Assembly: GCF_905171765.1 (NCBI RefSeq)
Contig: NC_053390.1
Span: 515,864,852-515,928,851 of the forward strand
Source of the DNA: Bufo bufo
Lineage: Eukaryota; Chordata; Amphibia; Anura; Bufonidae
Reading direction: 5' to 3'
Length of the DNA: 64,000 nt
Numbering within the stretch: the stretch's first letter is position 1; every line of letters starts with the position of its first letter. Positions 45,530-56,442 of the stretch are shown here, piece after piece. The notes beneath the pieces are model-generated. The model did no database searches, was not told where the DNA came from, and saw only the letters and a program-made list of their open reading frames with translations. The position numbers and the translations under genes were made by a program.

Positions 45530-48134
45530 GGACTGGGGGGGAGGGTAATTACACTATAGAAGGGGAAGATAGTGCAGATAGAGACCGGGGGCAAGGTAGT
45601 GGGACTGGGGGAGGAATGGAAGGAGGGACTAGAACAGTTCAGAAGGAAAGGTGTAGGGTAAAAAATATACATAAACCTCTCAAATGTATGTATACTAATG
45701 CCAGAATCCTGACCAATAAAACTGGTGAACTGGAATTAGTGATGTGTGAGGAGGACTATGACATAGTGGGAATAACGGAGACATGGCTGGATGATAGCTA
45801 TGACTGGGCGGTTAATGTACAAGGTTACAAGGATCGTCAAAACCGGAGAGGGGAGGGGTTTGCCTTTATGTAAAGTCCTGTCTAAAGCCCACACTCCGTG
45901 AAGATATAAGTGAGGGACATGAACATGTGGAGTCACTGTGGGTAGAGATACATGGAGCTAAAAACAACAATAAATTACTAATAGGAGTTTACTATAAACC
46001 ACCTAATATTCCAGAGTCCACAGAAAATCTACTACTAAACGAGATAGACAAGGTGGCAAATCATAATGAGGTGGTTATTATGGGGGACTTCAACTCCCCA
46101 GATATAGACTGGGAAACTGAAACTTGTATATCTCATAAAGGAAACAGATTCTTGGCAATAACCAAAGACAATTATCTCTCCCAACTGGTTCAGGACCCGA
46201 CTAGAGGGACGGCCATACTGGACTTAGTATTAACCAATAGACCTGACAGAACAACAGACGTGCAGGTTGGGGGACACCTGGGAAATAGTGACCATAAAGT
46301 AATAACCTTCCAATTATCATTCAAAAGAGCGTTTCTACAGGGAGGAACAAAAATACCAAACTTCAAAAAAGCTAAATTTAGCCAACTAAGAGAGGCCATA
46401 GGCCTAACTAACTGGGACAAAGTCCTCAAAAATAAAAATACAGCCACAAAATGGGATATCTCTAAAATCTCATTGTGAGAGGTACATACCGTATGGGAAT
46501 AAAAGGTTAAGGAACAAAAAGAAACCAATGTGGATAAACAGAACTGTAAAGAAAGCAATAAATGACAAAAATAAAGCATATAAAACACTAAAACAGGAGG
46601 GTGACACGGAAGCACTGAAAAACTATAAGGAAAAAAACAGAACATGTAAAAAACAAATAAAAGCGGCCAAACTAGAGACCGAGAGATTAATTGCCAAAGA
46701 GAGTAAAACTAACCCTAAAATGTTCTTCAATTATATAAATGTTAAAAAGTATAAATATGAAGGTGTCGGCCCTTTAAAGAGTAATGAGGGGGGAGTCGCA
46801 GAGAGCGACGAGGAGAAAGCAAAGTTGTTAAATAATTTTTTCTCCAGTGTATTCACTGAGGAATATAAACTGTCAGATGAAATGCTGAATGTTGAAATAA
46901 ATTCGCCATTAAAAGTGTCCTGTCTGACCCAGGAAGAAGTACAACAGCGACTTAAAAAGATCAAAATAGACAAATCGCCAGGACCGGATGGCATACACCC
47001 CCGTATCCTAAGGGAATTATGTAATGTCATAGCCAGACCCTTATTTCTGATATTTGCGGACTCTATACTGAGAGGGAATGTCCCACAGGATTGGCGCATG
47101 GCAAATGTGGTGCCAATATTCAAAAAGGGTCCAAAAACAGAGCCTGGAAACTATAGGCCGGTAAGTTTAACATCTGTTGTGGGTAAACTGTTTGAAGGTT
47201 TTCTGAGAGATGCTATCTTAGAGCATCTTAACGGAAATAAGCAAATAACGCCATATCAGCATGGCTTCGTGAGGGATCGGTCATGTCAAACTAATTTAAT
47301 CAGTTTCTATGAGGAGGTAAGTTCTAGACTTGACAGCGGCGAATCAATGGATGTCGTATATCTGGACTTCTCCAAAGCATTTGACACTGTACCACATCAA
47401 AGGTTAGTATATAAAATGAGAATGCTCGGACTGGGAGAAAACGTCTAAGTGGGTAAGTAACTGGCTCAATGATAGAAAACAGAGGGTGGTTATTAACGGT
47501 ACATACTCAGATTGGGTCACTGTCACTAGTGGAGTACCTCAGGGGTCAGTATTGGGCCCTATTCTCTTCAATATATTTATTAATGATCTTGTAGAAGGCT
47601 TGCATAGTAAAATATAAATTTTCGCAGATGACACTAAACTGTGTAAAGTAATTAACACTGAAGAGGACAGTATACTACTGCAGAGGGATCTGGATAGATT
47701 GGAGGCTTGGGCAGATAAGTGGCAGATGAGGTTTAACACTGACAAATGTAAAGTTATGCACATGGGCAGGGCCGCTGATAGGCCAGTACAGCTGGCCCAG
47801 TTGTACCGGGCCCGGCTGGCAGGGGGGCCCGGGCTGCCGACTCCCGAGCCATTTCAGGGCTCCAGATGGCGACCAAAATGGTCGCCAATGCGACTTAGAA
47901 TTTACAAATGGCGACAAGACTTTTTAGTCTTGTCGCCATTTGCGACTAGACCCGCCGCCGCAGCTCTGCTCAATACAGCGGCGGGCACAGGAGCTGATGA
48001 TAGTTCTCAGCAGCGCAGGAGGAGTCTCTCCCTCCCCCCTGTGCTGCCCCCGCCGCTGCCAATAAGAAGAGAGACGGGAGGAGGAGGGGAGGGGCTGTGG
48101 CCACTGCGCCACCAATGAAGAAAACTGAGCTGTA

Positions 48135-48335
48135 ATACAAATACAGGAGGCGGGTGCCGGAATCAAATAGCCGGCACCCGACCTCTGTGACAGGGAGCTG
48201 CGATCCGCTGCGGTTGAGTTAACCCTTCAGGTGCGGTACCTGAGGGGTTAATTGTAGCTGATCGCAGCTCCCTGTCACAGAGGTCGGGTGCCGGCTATTT
48301 GATTCCGGCACCCGCCTCCTGTATTTGTATAAGAA
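48135..48335. repeat. 200-bp palindrome
   Basis: The arm ATACAAATACAGGAGGCGGG is mirrored by CCCGCCTCCTGTATTTGTAT around a centre near 48235. The inner arms CCGGCACCCGACCTCTGTGA and TCACAGAGGTCGGGTGCCGG match perfectly. Confidence 0.92.
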
Positions 48336-48415
48336 ACGTTGGTGGCACAGTGTGCCCCCCCCCCCCCCCACAGTGGGAAGTGCCAATGAGGGTTAAAAAT
48401 AATAAAAGAAAATTA

Positions 48416-48626
48416 ACTCACCTCCTCCAGTTGATAGCGTAGCAGCCGGTCTCCTGTTATTACTTCTTTCTTCAGGACCTGTGGTGACGTCACTGAGCTC
48501 ATCACATGGCCCATTACCATGGTGATGGATCATGTGAGGAGCTCAGTGACGTCACCACAGGTCCTGAAGAAAGAAGTAAGAACAGGAGACCGGCAGCTAC
48601 GCTATCAACTGGAGGAGGTGAGTTAA
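48416..48626. repeat. 210-bp palindrome
   Basis: TCACCTCCTCCAGTTGATAG (about 48419) is mirrored by CTATCAACTGGAGGAGGTGA (about 48602). CTGTGGTGACGTCACTGAGC is mirrored by GCTCAGTGACGTCACCACAG. The centre is at about 48521. Confidence 0.92.
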
Positions 48627-48679
48627 TTATTTTTTTATTTTTTAACCCTCATTGGCACTGCCCGATGCACCACCAATGT

Positions 48680-49275
48680 TTATTATATTGAGGGGGCGCA
48701 CTGCGCCACCAATGTTTATACTGGGGTGATGGGGCGCACTGCGCCACCAATGTTTATACTGGGGTGATGGGGCGCACTGCGCCACCAATGTTTATACTGG
48801 GGTGATGGGGGGGCGCACTGCGCCACCAATGTTTATACTGGGGTGATGGGGGGGCGCACTGCGCCACCAATGTTTATACTGGGGTGATGGGGGGGCGCAC
48901 TGCGCCACCAATGTTTATACTGGGGTGATGGGGTGCACTGCGCCACCAATGTTAATACTGGGGTGATGGGGGGGCGCACTGCGCCACCAATGTTTATACT
49001 GGGGTGATGGGGGGGCGCACTGCGCCACCAATGTTTATACTGGGGTGATGGGGGGGCGCACTGCGCCACCAATGTTTATACTGGGGTGATGGGGGGGCGC
49101 ACTGCGCCACCAATGTTTATACTGGGGTGATGGGGCGCACTGCGCCACCAATGTTTATACTGGGGTGATGGGGCGCACTGCGCCACCAATGTTTATACTG
49201 GGGTGATGGGGCGCACTGCGCCACCAATGTTTATACTGGGGTGATGGGGGGGCGCACTGCGCCACCAATGTTTAT
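48680..49275. repeat. 35-38-bp minisatellite, about 16 copies
   Basis: The unit is GCGCCACCAATGTTTATACT followed by GGGGTGATGGGG(GGG)CGCACT. Copies alternate between a short and a long G run, giving two length classes. The array starts and ends with diverged copies carrying TTTATTATATTGA (48680 and 49270). Confidence 0.93.
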
Positions 49276-49369
49276 TATATTGACCTTCTACTATGCATTC
49301 TGTATTCAGAATGCTATTATTTCCCCTTATAACCATGTTATAAGGGAAAATAATACAGTGAATAGACTG

Positions 49370-49893
49370 TCACCTAGGAACCGTGCGTGAAAATCGCACC
49401 GCATCCGCACTTGCTTGCAGATGCTTGCGATTTTCACACAGCCCCATTAACTTCTATGGGGCCTGCGTTGCGTGAAAAACGCACAACAGAGCATGCTGCG
49501 ATTTTCACGCAACGCACAAGTGATGTGTGAAAATCACCGCTCATATGCACAGCCCCATAAAAGTGAATGGGTCCTGATTTAGTGCGGGTGCATTCCGGTA
49601 TTTTGAATGCTGGATCCGGCACTAATACATTCCTATGGGGAAAAATGCCGGATCCGGCATTCAGCCAAGTCTTCATTTTTTTTCGCCGGAGATAAAACCG
49701 TAGCATGCTGTGGTTTTATCTTTTGCCTGATCAGTCAAAATGACTGAACTGAAGACGTCCTGATGCAAACTGAACGGATTACTCTCCATTCAGAATGCAT
49801 GGGGATATACCTGATCCGTTCTTTTCCGGTATAGAGCCCCCGTGACGGAACTCAATGCCGGAAATGAAAAACGCTAGTGTGAAAGTACTTTAA
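49370..49893. repeat. Palindrome-rich repeat segment
   Basis: It contains inverted words such as GTGAAAATCGCA/TGCGATTTTCAC, GCCGGATCC/GGATCCGGC and TTTATCTTTT-flanked arms. It ends ACGCTAGTGTGAAAGTACTT, a motif echoed in inverted form near 43510-43530 (CTAGTTTCACACTTGC). It may be a separate transposon nested in the hAT-type element. Confidence 0.5.
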
Positions 49894-50659
49894 AATATTA
49901 AGTTTAAATCCCCCCTTTCCCAATTTTACATATAAAATATATAAACAATAAATAAATAAACATATTACATAGCGCTGTCCAAACTATTAAATTATTAAAA
50001 AATATCTCCTATGCGGTGAGCATTCGCCATTTTTTAGTCACCTTGTCACCCCAAAAAATAGCATAGGACTGTTTTATTATGAGCCGAATGTTTCATAAAA
50101 TGCGAAATGCACGCGGCTTTTTTGTTTTTTTTGGGGTTTTTTTTGCGCGGTATTGAGTATCGCAATAATTTTTTATGGTGACGAAAGCGAATCAAAATTT
50201 GGGTTTCAAAACAACCCTACGCCGATCTGATCGGCGTAGCGTTGTCACGATACCAAAGATTTGATTCAGTTTCGATTTGGCGACTAAAAATTTGATTTGG
50301 CTCCTAAATTTTTCAGTTCAGGAGCCAATGGCTACTAGGTATTTTTTTTAGTCTGGAGCACTGCATTTTAATTTTTTTGCTGTCAGTGGGCTGGCTCCAG
50401 TAACAGCAGGCAGTGTGGGGGCGGCGCTCACTCACTGACGTCACACGCCTGCTCCTCCCACTAGGCGGCGCAGGCGCGTGACGTCAGTGAGTGAGCGCTG
50501 CCGCCCGCACTTGTTACTGGAGGGTGGAGGGAGGAGGCAGGAGCTGAATGTAAGGTAGTATTTTAGTAAAGAGATGAGCGCTGTGCCTGTGCTAAAATTA
50601 AAGTTACTGTCTGCAGCCTGCACGGCTGCACCGATTTATTAATGTATACTACTGTGAGT

Positions 50660-50940
50660 GGCGGGGAGGGGGATCTATGGATGACGTCATGACGGCACTG
50701 TTATAGGGAGGGCGGGGGATCCGTGGATGGCACTGTTATGGGGGGGGGGGGTCTGTCATGTGGATGACACTTATGGGGGGGGGCCGGGGGGTCTGTGGAT
50801 GACACTTATGGGGGGGATCTGTGGATGGCACCATTATGGAGGGAGGGGGATCTGTGGATGACACTGTTATGGGGGGGATCTGTGGATGACACTGTTATGG
50901 GGGGATCTGTGGATGACTGTTATGGGGGGGATCTGTGGAT
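50660..50940. repeat. GATCTGTGGATGGCAC minisatellite
   Basis: About eight imperfect copies of a 28-45-bp unit built on GATCTGTGGATGACACTGTT and a G run of variable length. Confidence 0.85.
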
Positions 50941-52450
50941 GGCATGAGCATGAACTTGCAAGACAGCTAAACTTTAAAGACCTTATAAATGAGTTTGCTG
51001 AAGCAAAGGTACGAAGAATGTCCACTACAAATTTGTAACACCTTTGGCAAAATGGGAAAGGACTAGTGAAACTGGTCAGTGTTTTTGGGTGAAGCCATAA
51101 ATATATGCACATATGCAGACTGTGAATGTTCAATTGCACTCTGAACTTGGGTCGTTTGACTCCTGTTGTTTTTGTGCCTGTTGGCGCACTTATGTTTACC
51201 CAGTTGTCTACAGTAAACTATCTTTAACGAGACCTGGCTTGTTGTTTTTTTTCCACCTTTATCATTTGTTTAATCTTCCTAATTTTTTCAAAATACCACT
51301 TCATTTATTCATTAATGTTTTTTTATTACATATTGATATTAAAGAGGTCTGTTCTCATCTGAAAACAGTATTTATTTTGGATAATAAAACTTATAACTGG
51401 CTGGAGAAAAATAAATATCACTTGTAGACAAATCTGCATGTTGTTTCAAGGCGGCGTCTGGGGAGGGGCCAAGGGCGGGGCCAGGGGTGTGGCTGAAGGA
51501 GGGATCAGGGGGTGGAGCTGAAGGGGGCCCCGTCATGTATGCTGTACGGGGCCCCATGATTTCTATCAGCGGCCCTGCACATGGGAAGGAATAATGCAAG
51601 TCACCCGTACATACTAAATGGTAAAACACTCGGTAACACTGACATGGAAAAGGATCTAGGAATTTTAATAAACAGCAAACTAAGTTGCAAAAAACAGTGT
51701 CAGGCAGCTGCTGCCAAGGCCAATAAGATAATGGGTTGCATCAAAAGGGGCATAGATGCCCGTGATGAGAACATATTCCTACTACTTTACAAATCATTAG
51801 TCAGACCACACATGGAGTACTGTGTACAGTTCTGGGCTCCAGTGAACAAGGCAGACATAGCAGAGCTGGAGAGGGTCCAGAGGAGGGCAACTAAAGTAAT
51901 AACTGGAATGAGGCAACTACAGTACCCTGAAAGATTATCAAAATTAGGGTTTTTCACGTTAGAAAAAAGACGACTGAGGGGAGATCTAATTACTATGTAT
52001 AAATATATCAGGGGTCAGTACAGAGCTCTATCCCATCATCTATTTATCCCCAGGACTGTGACTGTGCAGAGGGGACATCCTCTGCGTTTGGAGGAAAGAA
52101 GGTTTGTACACAAACATAGAAAAGGATTCTTTACTGTAAGAGCAGTGAGACTATGGAACTCTCTGCCTGAGGAGGTGGTGATGGTGAGTACAATAAAGGA
52201 ATTCAAGAGGGGCCTGGATGTATTTCTGGAGCGTAATAATATTACAGGCTATAGCTACTAGAGAGGGGTCGTTGCTCCAGGGAGTTATTCTGATTGCCTG
52301 ATTGGAGTCGGGAAGGAATTTTTTATTCCCCTAAAGTGAGGAAAATTGGCTTCTACCTCACAGGTTTTTTTTTGCCTTCCTCTGGATCAACTGGATGGAC
52401 AAATGTCTTTTTTCGGCCTTATATACTATGTTACTATGTTACTATGTTAT

Positions 52451-54205
52451 AAAAAATGAAGCCTCCTTAGAGGATGCCTACAAAGATTCCCAATTTGAAA
52501 AATGTGACTTCTGAACTCAGATCAGAAATATACAGATCCTCAGCAAAAAAAAAAAAAGAAGCTGTTTATGGTGACCGCAACTACCAAAAGACTTGCATGC
52601 AGGAACGATAAAACTAACTGGAAAGCCTTCTGGTCAGTCTTAAGGGTGCTGCCTCACTTTTGACCCAAAACAAAATGCATCCAAAAATGAAAATTTTTGG
52701 TAGTGTATTTTAGGTATTTTGTGCCACTTTGCCCTAATAGTGAGTTTGAGCTCCTTGCATTTTGTAATGGCGTTTTTTGGCATGCCTTATGTTTTTATAT
52801 AGGAAAGTATGTACCCACCCCCCTGTAATGTCACTTCCTCTATATACAGTATGGGAAAAAATGCATGTTAGGCATTGAAGGGTCAAAGTCGGAGTCAGGC
52901 CGATATTGATACACATGAGAGCAAACAAAAAAAGTAGTGCACCTATGCAAGAAACTAGAGAGCTAGAGCCTTTTGCTCAGACACCCTCCCACAGGGGAAG
53001 GTATCTTAAATATCCTAGGGAGATCTGCCAAAGGCTGGAGCTGCATACTGACCTAAATATCAGTTTATAAGTATATACATTTCAGGCTTACTATTAATTC
53101 ATACTTTATTGCACAGAAAAACATACCGGTAGTTAATCCCTGATTCAGGCTTTAAGAACATGGCACATAAATACATGGAGTATGGTGCAGATTCTCCATG
53201 AGAATCCATGCAAATGAAATGTGTGACACGCTCCATCACAAGATGCATCACAGAGGCCATTTCCCCTTATACTGATTGATTCTAGGTGAAAATACAACGC
53301 CTCATCGAGTGCAGTATGTTCTGTATTATGGACCCATGTTGCACTCCATGCAATCTGCATTATCATATTTTACATAAAAATTATTAAAAAAATATAGACA
53401 TCAGATTGGGCAGTATATAAAACATAATGTTAGGTGCAGAGTTCCCTAATATAACCAATGTGGAAATGCAGCAGTATCCACAGTGCTGATATCACAACAC
53501 TAGCAGTTTATAATATTGAAGTGTTGATTTCTTTTAAGCAATAACTATTGAAATAATCTCAGTGCCAATGCCCTTTAAATGTAATATTTCATATCCTTGT
53601 AGCCATTTCACAAACACTGTTTGACCCAGACAGTCATTTCGCTTGCCTCATCACTTTATCTCATATTTCTAATTTTTATCGGTATTCTTTGGGCATAACA
53701 TTGAATGAACATGGACAGCTTTTATCATTCAGATTATACTGAGCTACATTCTGCTCTACTGAAGCTCAGTTCAAGGACAACAAGGGCAATTTATTTTCAG
53801 ATGAATGTCCAAGTAAATGAAGATTTTCTGTTAATGCTAATACTATGTATAATAATCTATAAAGAATTAGTCTACTTTTCTACTGAGATGTCCTAGATAA
53901 ATGAACACAAGGCTAGCTATTAACCCTTCCAAGAACCCTTCAAAGACCTGGTGATTTTCTTTTTTTTTTCTTTTTCAATTTTTACTCCCAACCCTCACAA
54001 AGCCATAACTTGTTTATTTTTTCATTCACATAGCCATATGAGGGCTTGTATTTTGCAGCACAATATGTTAGGGCTAGAGGGCTGCAAAATGATCCAAAAT
54101 GGGGGTAAGAACAGTACAATTGTGGATAGGGAAATGACTTAAAATAACATAAAATACATAAAAATAAAAAATATTCTTAACTAGCAGGCAGAGGTAGTTG
54201 AGGAG
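52451..54205. other. No recognised feature
   Basis: This 1.75-kb AT-rich stretch lies between the CR1 tail and hAT-4. I see only short homopolymer runs (A-run near 52540, T-run near 53965) and no coding or terminal-repeat evidence. It is a candidate for unique host DNA. Confidence 0.5.
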
Positions 54206-54401
54206 TAGTGATGCACGAACATCGTCAGGATGGTTCACGAACGCGTATGCGCGTTCGCAATCAAATGTTATCAAACCATGCGTTCGAGGTGGGCCCCATT
54301 TTGAAGAACCTGAAAAACCTTCAGGTCATATTTGCAGCCACAAAATACTTACTAGAAGTGCACAAATTGTCCCACAACATGGACAGCGACATACCAGAGG
54401 G

Positions 54402-54635
54402 CAGTGGCGTAACATGAAATGGCTGGGCCCCAAAGCAAATTTTTATCGCTCTCGGACGAGGCCCATCAGCCACTCCGTCCGTTTCCTGCAATGTCACTTT
54501 ATATACATTTATTGTATAATACTATTGAGGGGGCCCTGACAATAAAATCTTTTAGTCCTCCTCCTGGGTGGGCACCCTCTGAGTTTGGGCCCTAAAGCAG
54601 CCACTTCCCCTGCTTCCCTTATAGCTATGGCCCTG
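54402..54635. mobile_element. hAT MITE, 234 bp
   Basis: The left end CAGTGGCGTAACATGA and the right end TATAGCTATGGCCCTG (inward CAGGGCCATAGCTATA) are imperfect inverted repeats. A perfect 8-bp duplication CCAGAGGG is at 54394-54401 and 54636-54643. Confidence 0.88.
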
Positions 54636-54769
54636 CCAGAGGGGCATCATTGGCAAAAATTCCCACAAAAAATATGTATTTTAATCAGGGGCCATTTTTA
54701 TGTGTCTTAAAGGGAAACTCTCAAAGATGTGCCCTGCTGGAGCCTAGAAAAATTGTATTTAAGGCCATG

Positions 54770-55085
54770 GGAGTACAGGCCCCAAAAATTTGGCATTCAC
54801 CTGACAGAAATAACTTGTGATGATGTGGCTGGAGGTACATTAGGCAGTCACTGGATAAAAATGTTACTATAGGCCACTAGAGTATAGGCCCCAAAAATTA
54901 GGCATTCACCTGACAGAAATAACTTGTGATGATGTGGCTAGAGGTACATTAGGCAGTCACTGGATAAAAATTTTACTGTAGGCCAGTACAGGCCCCAAAA
55001 ATTTGGCATTCACCTGACAGAAAAGGTCTTTTATGCAGCTGTAAATGCATAAGAAAAGGACCATTCTTTGTTCTGGGTCATGGAG
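54770..55085. repeat. About 111-bp repeat, three copies, 3' part of hAT-4
   Basis: GGCCCCAAAAATT(T)GGCATTC starts near 54778, 54889 and 54990. These are reverse-orientation homologues of the hAT-2 repeats at 39110-40250. Confidence 0.88.
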
Positions 55086-55116
55086 GATATGAGTGGGCTG
55101 GCATGAGGAAATTTAA

Positions 55117-56440
55117 TTACATGCGTTCGTCACAGGTGTTGAATTCCTTAGAGATCCATGCCTCATTCATTTTTAGAAATGTGAGGTAGTCCACACTGTC
55201 GTGAGCTAGGCGAGTGCACTTATCGGTCACGATCCCCCCTGCTGCGCTGAACGTCCTTTCAGACAGGACACTCGACGAGGGGCAAGCCAAGAGTTCCATG
55301 GCAAATTGTGCCAGCTCTGGCCACAGGTCAAGCCTGCACACCCAGTAGTCAAGGGGTTCCTCGGTTCTCAGAGCTTCCACATCGGCCGTTAACCCGATGT
55401 AGTCGGACACCTATCAGTCTAGTCATTCCCTGAGGCTGGATTCAGAGGGTGGCTATCAATGGGTTGGCTGCAAGAATGATCTCATATCCGAAGTGACCAA
55501 AACATCTTCAAACCGCCCTCTTCTTGCAGGTGCGGTAGGATTGGTACCCGCACCTGTTTCGCTATGGGTGGAAATTCCTCTGCCAGCACCGGCAACAGAA
55601 GATTGCAGCATCTCTCGCAGCAAGGCCCGGAATGGCTGCATTCTGCAAGCCCTCTGTGATGCTGGTAACATATCCACCATTTTTTTTTTGTACCGGGGGT
55701 CTAAGTACGTTGCCACCCAGTACTAGTTCTTGCCCTTTATGCTTTCTATATGAGGGTCCCTCTTCAAACACTGGAGCATTAAGGCCCCCATTTGCACTAA
55801 ATTGGAAGCAGTGGAGCAGCCTGGCTCCTGCTTATCCCCCAGAAGAATGTCATCCTCGGTCTCCTCCCCCCAGCCACGGACAACACCAGGGATCTTCGAA
55901 AAGTTAAAAGTCCCCCTCAAAGCCTGCTCTTATTGCTCCTCCTCCTCCCCCCAGCCACCATCCTCCTCTGACTCCTTTTCAGACTTCTTCTGACTTGTCT
56001 CAGACGGAATAGCCCCCCTGAGAGTTCATTCAGCATTGCGACTTCCTCATCTTCCAGCTCCTGCTCCTCGACGGCTTGATTAATGACACATCACAATGCA
56101 CACTCCAGAAAGAAGGCGTAAGGTACAATGTCACTGATGGCGCCCTGGTTGTGACTGACCAGTTTGGTGATCTCATCAAATGGCCGCAGAATCATGCGTC
56201 GCGCATGAGCAGCCACTGGCGCAGTGAAAAGAAACCAAGCTCCCCAGAACCTGTCCTGCTGCAGAGTTCATACAGGTAGTCATTAATGGCACGTTGCTGC
56301 TGGAGCAGCCTATCGAGCATACACATGGTTGAGTTCCAGCACGTCGGGCAGTCAAAAATCAGACGTCTGACGGGCAGGTGGTGTCACCGCTGAACGTCAG
56401 CAAGGCGAGCCATGGCCGTGGAAGATCTTCTAAAATGGCC
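55117..56440 (-). pseudogene. hAT-4 transposase, C-terminal third, broken
   Basis: The C-terminus (55410-55117) reads EPLDYWVCRLDLWPELAQFA and LACPSSSVLSERTFSAAGG, ending at TAA 55117-55119. Upstream fragments include MATYLDPRYKKKMVDMLPA (about 55660-55716) and an acidic linker. The match is lost at about 56440, where 38-bp leader units begin. Several frameshifts are present. It is nearly identical in type to the hAT-2 C-terminus at 38800-39015. Confidence 0.85.
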
Positions 56441-56442
56441 AA

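Larger units (their letters stand above)
47767..51577. mobile_element. hAT-type non-autonomous element, 3811 bp
   Basis: Perfect 15-bp inverted ends, CAGGGCCGCTGATAG and CTATCAGCGGCCCTG, are flanked by a perfect 8-bp target duplication CACATGGG (47759-47766 and 51578-51585) inside the CR1 RT. The interior has no transposase. It is a mosaic of palindromes (48135-48335, 48416-48626), minisatellites (48680-49275; 50660-50940), a further repeat segment (about 49370-49893) and AT-rich DNA. The CAGGG ends and 8-bp duplication are diagnostic for hAT elements. Confidence 0.93.
45517..52261 (+). pseudogene. CR1 ORF2: endonuclease-reverse transcriptase, broken and split
   Basis: The endonuclease part (about 45680-46478) shows MYTNARIL, GITETWLDDSYD, MGDFNSPDIDW and GNSDHKVI, typical of APE-like LINE nucleases. 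The RT (46528 on) shows [52 protein letters not shown] and catalytic FADD at 47621-47632, preceded by an in-frame TAA at about 47615. The frame breaks near 45870, 46490 and 47440. Coding resumes after the inserted element at 51586 and ends at TAG 52259-52261 with the usual CR1 C-terminal region (LLLYKSLVRPHMEYC, RAVRLWNSLP). Confidence 0.9.
44215..52450 (+). mobile_element. CR1-type LINE, nearly full length, interrupted
   Basis: The 5' UTR (from about 44215) is followed by ORF1 with an SGNH esterase domain, ORF2 with AP-like endonuclease and reverse transcriptase, and a short 3' UTR ending in the 8-bp tandem (ACTATGTT)n near 52425-52448. An 8-bp microsatellite tail and an esterase-bearing ORF1 are hallmarks of CR1 clades. 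A 3811-bp hAT-type element splits the RT at 47767-51577. Several frameshifts make it inactive. Confidence 0.9.

Noticed and set aside
48680..49275. CRISPR-like array
   Set aside because: It is a simple minisatellite. Variation is in G-run length, with no spacers.
54713..54725. TTAAAGGGAA as the end of another T2 MITE
   Set aside because: The homologous place in hAT-2 (about 40230) has a continuous related sequence without an insertion, so this is ordinary divergence.
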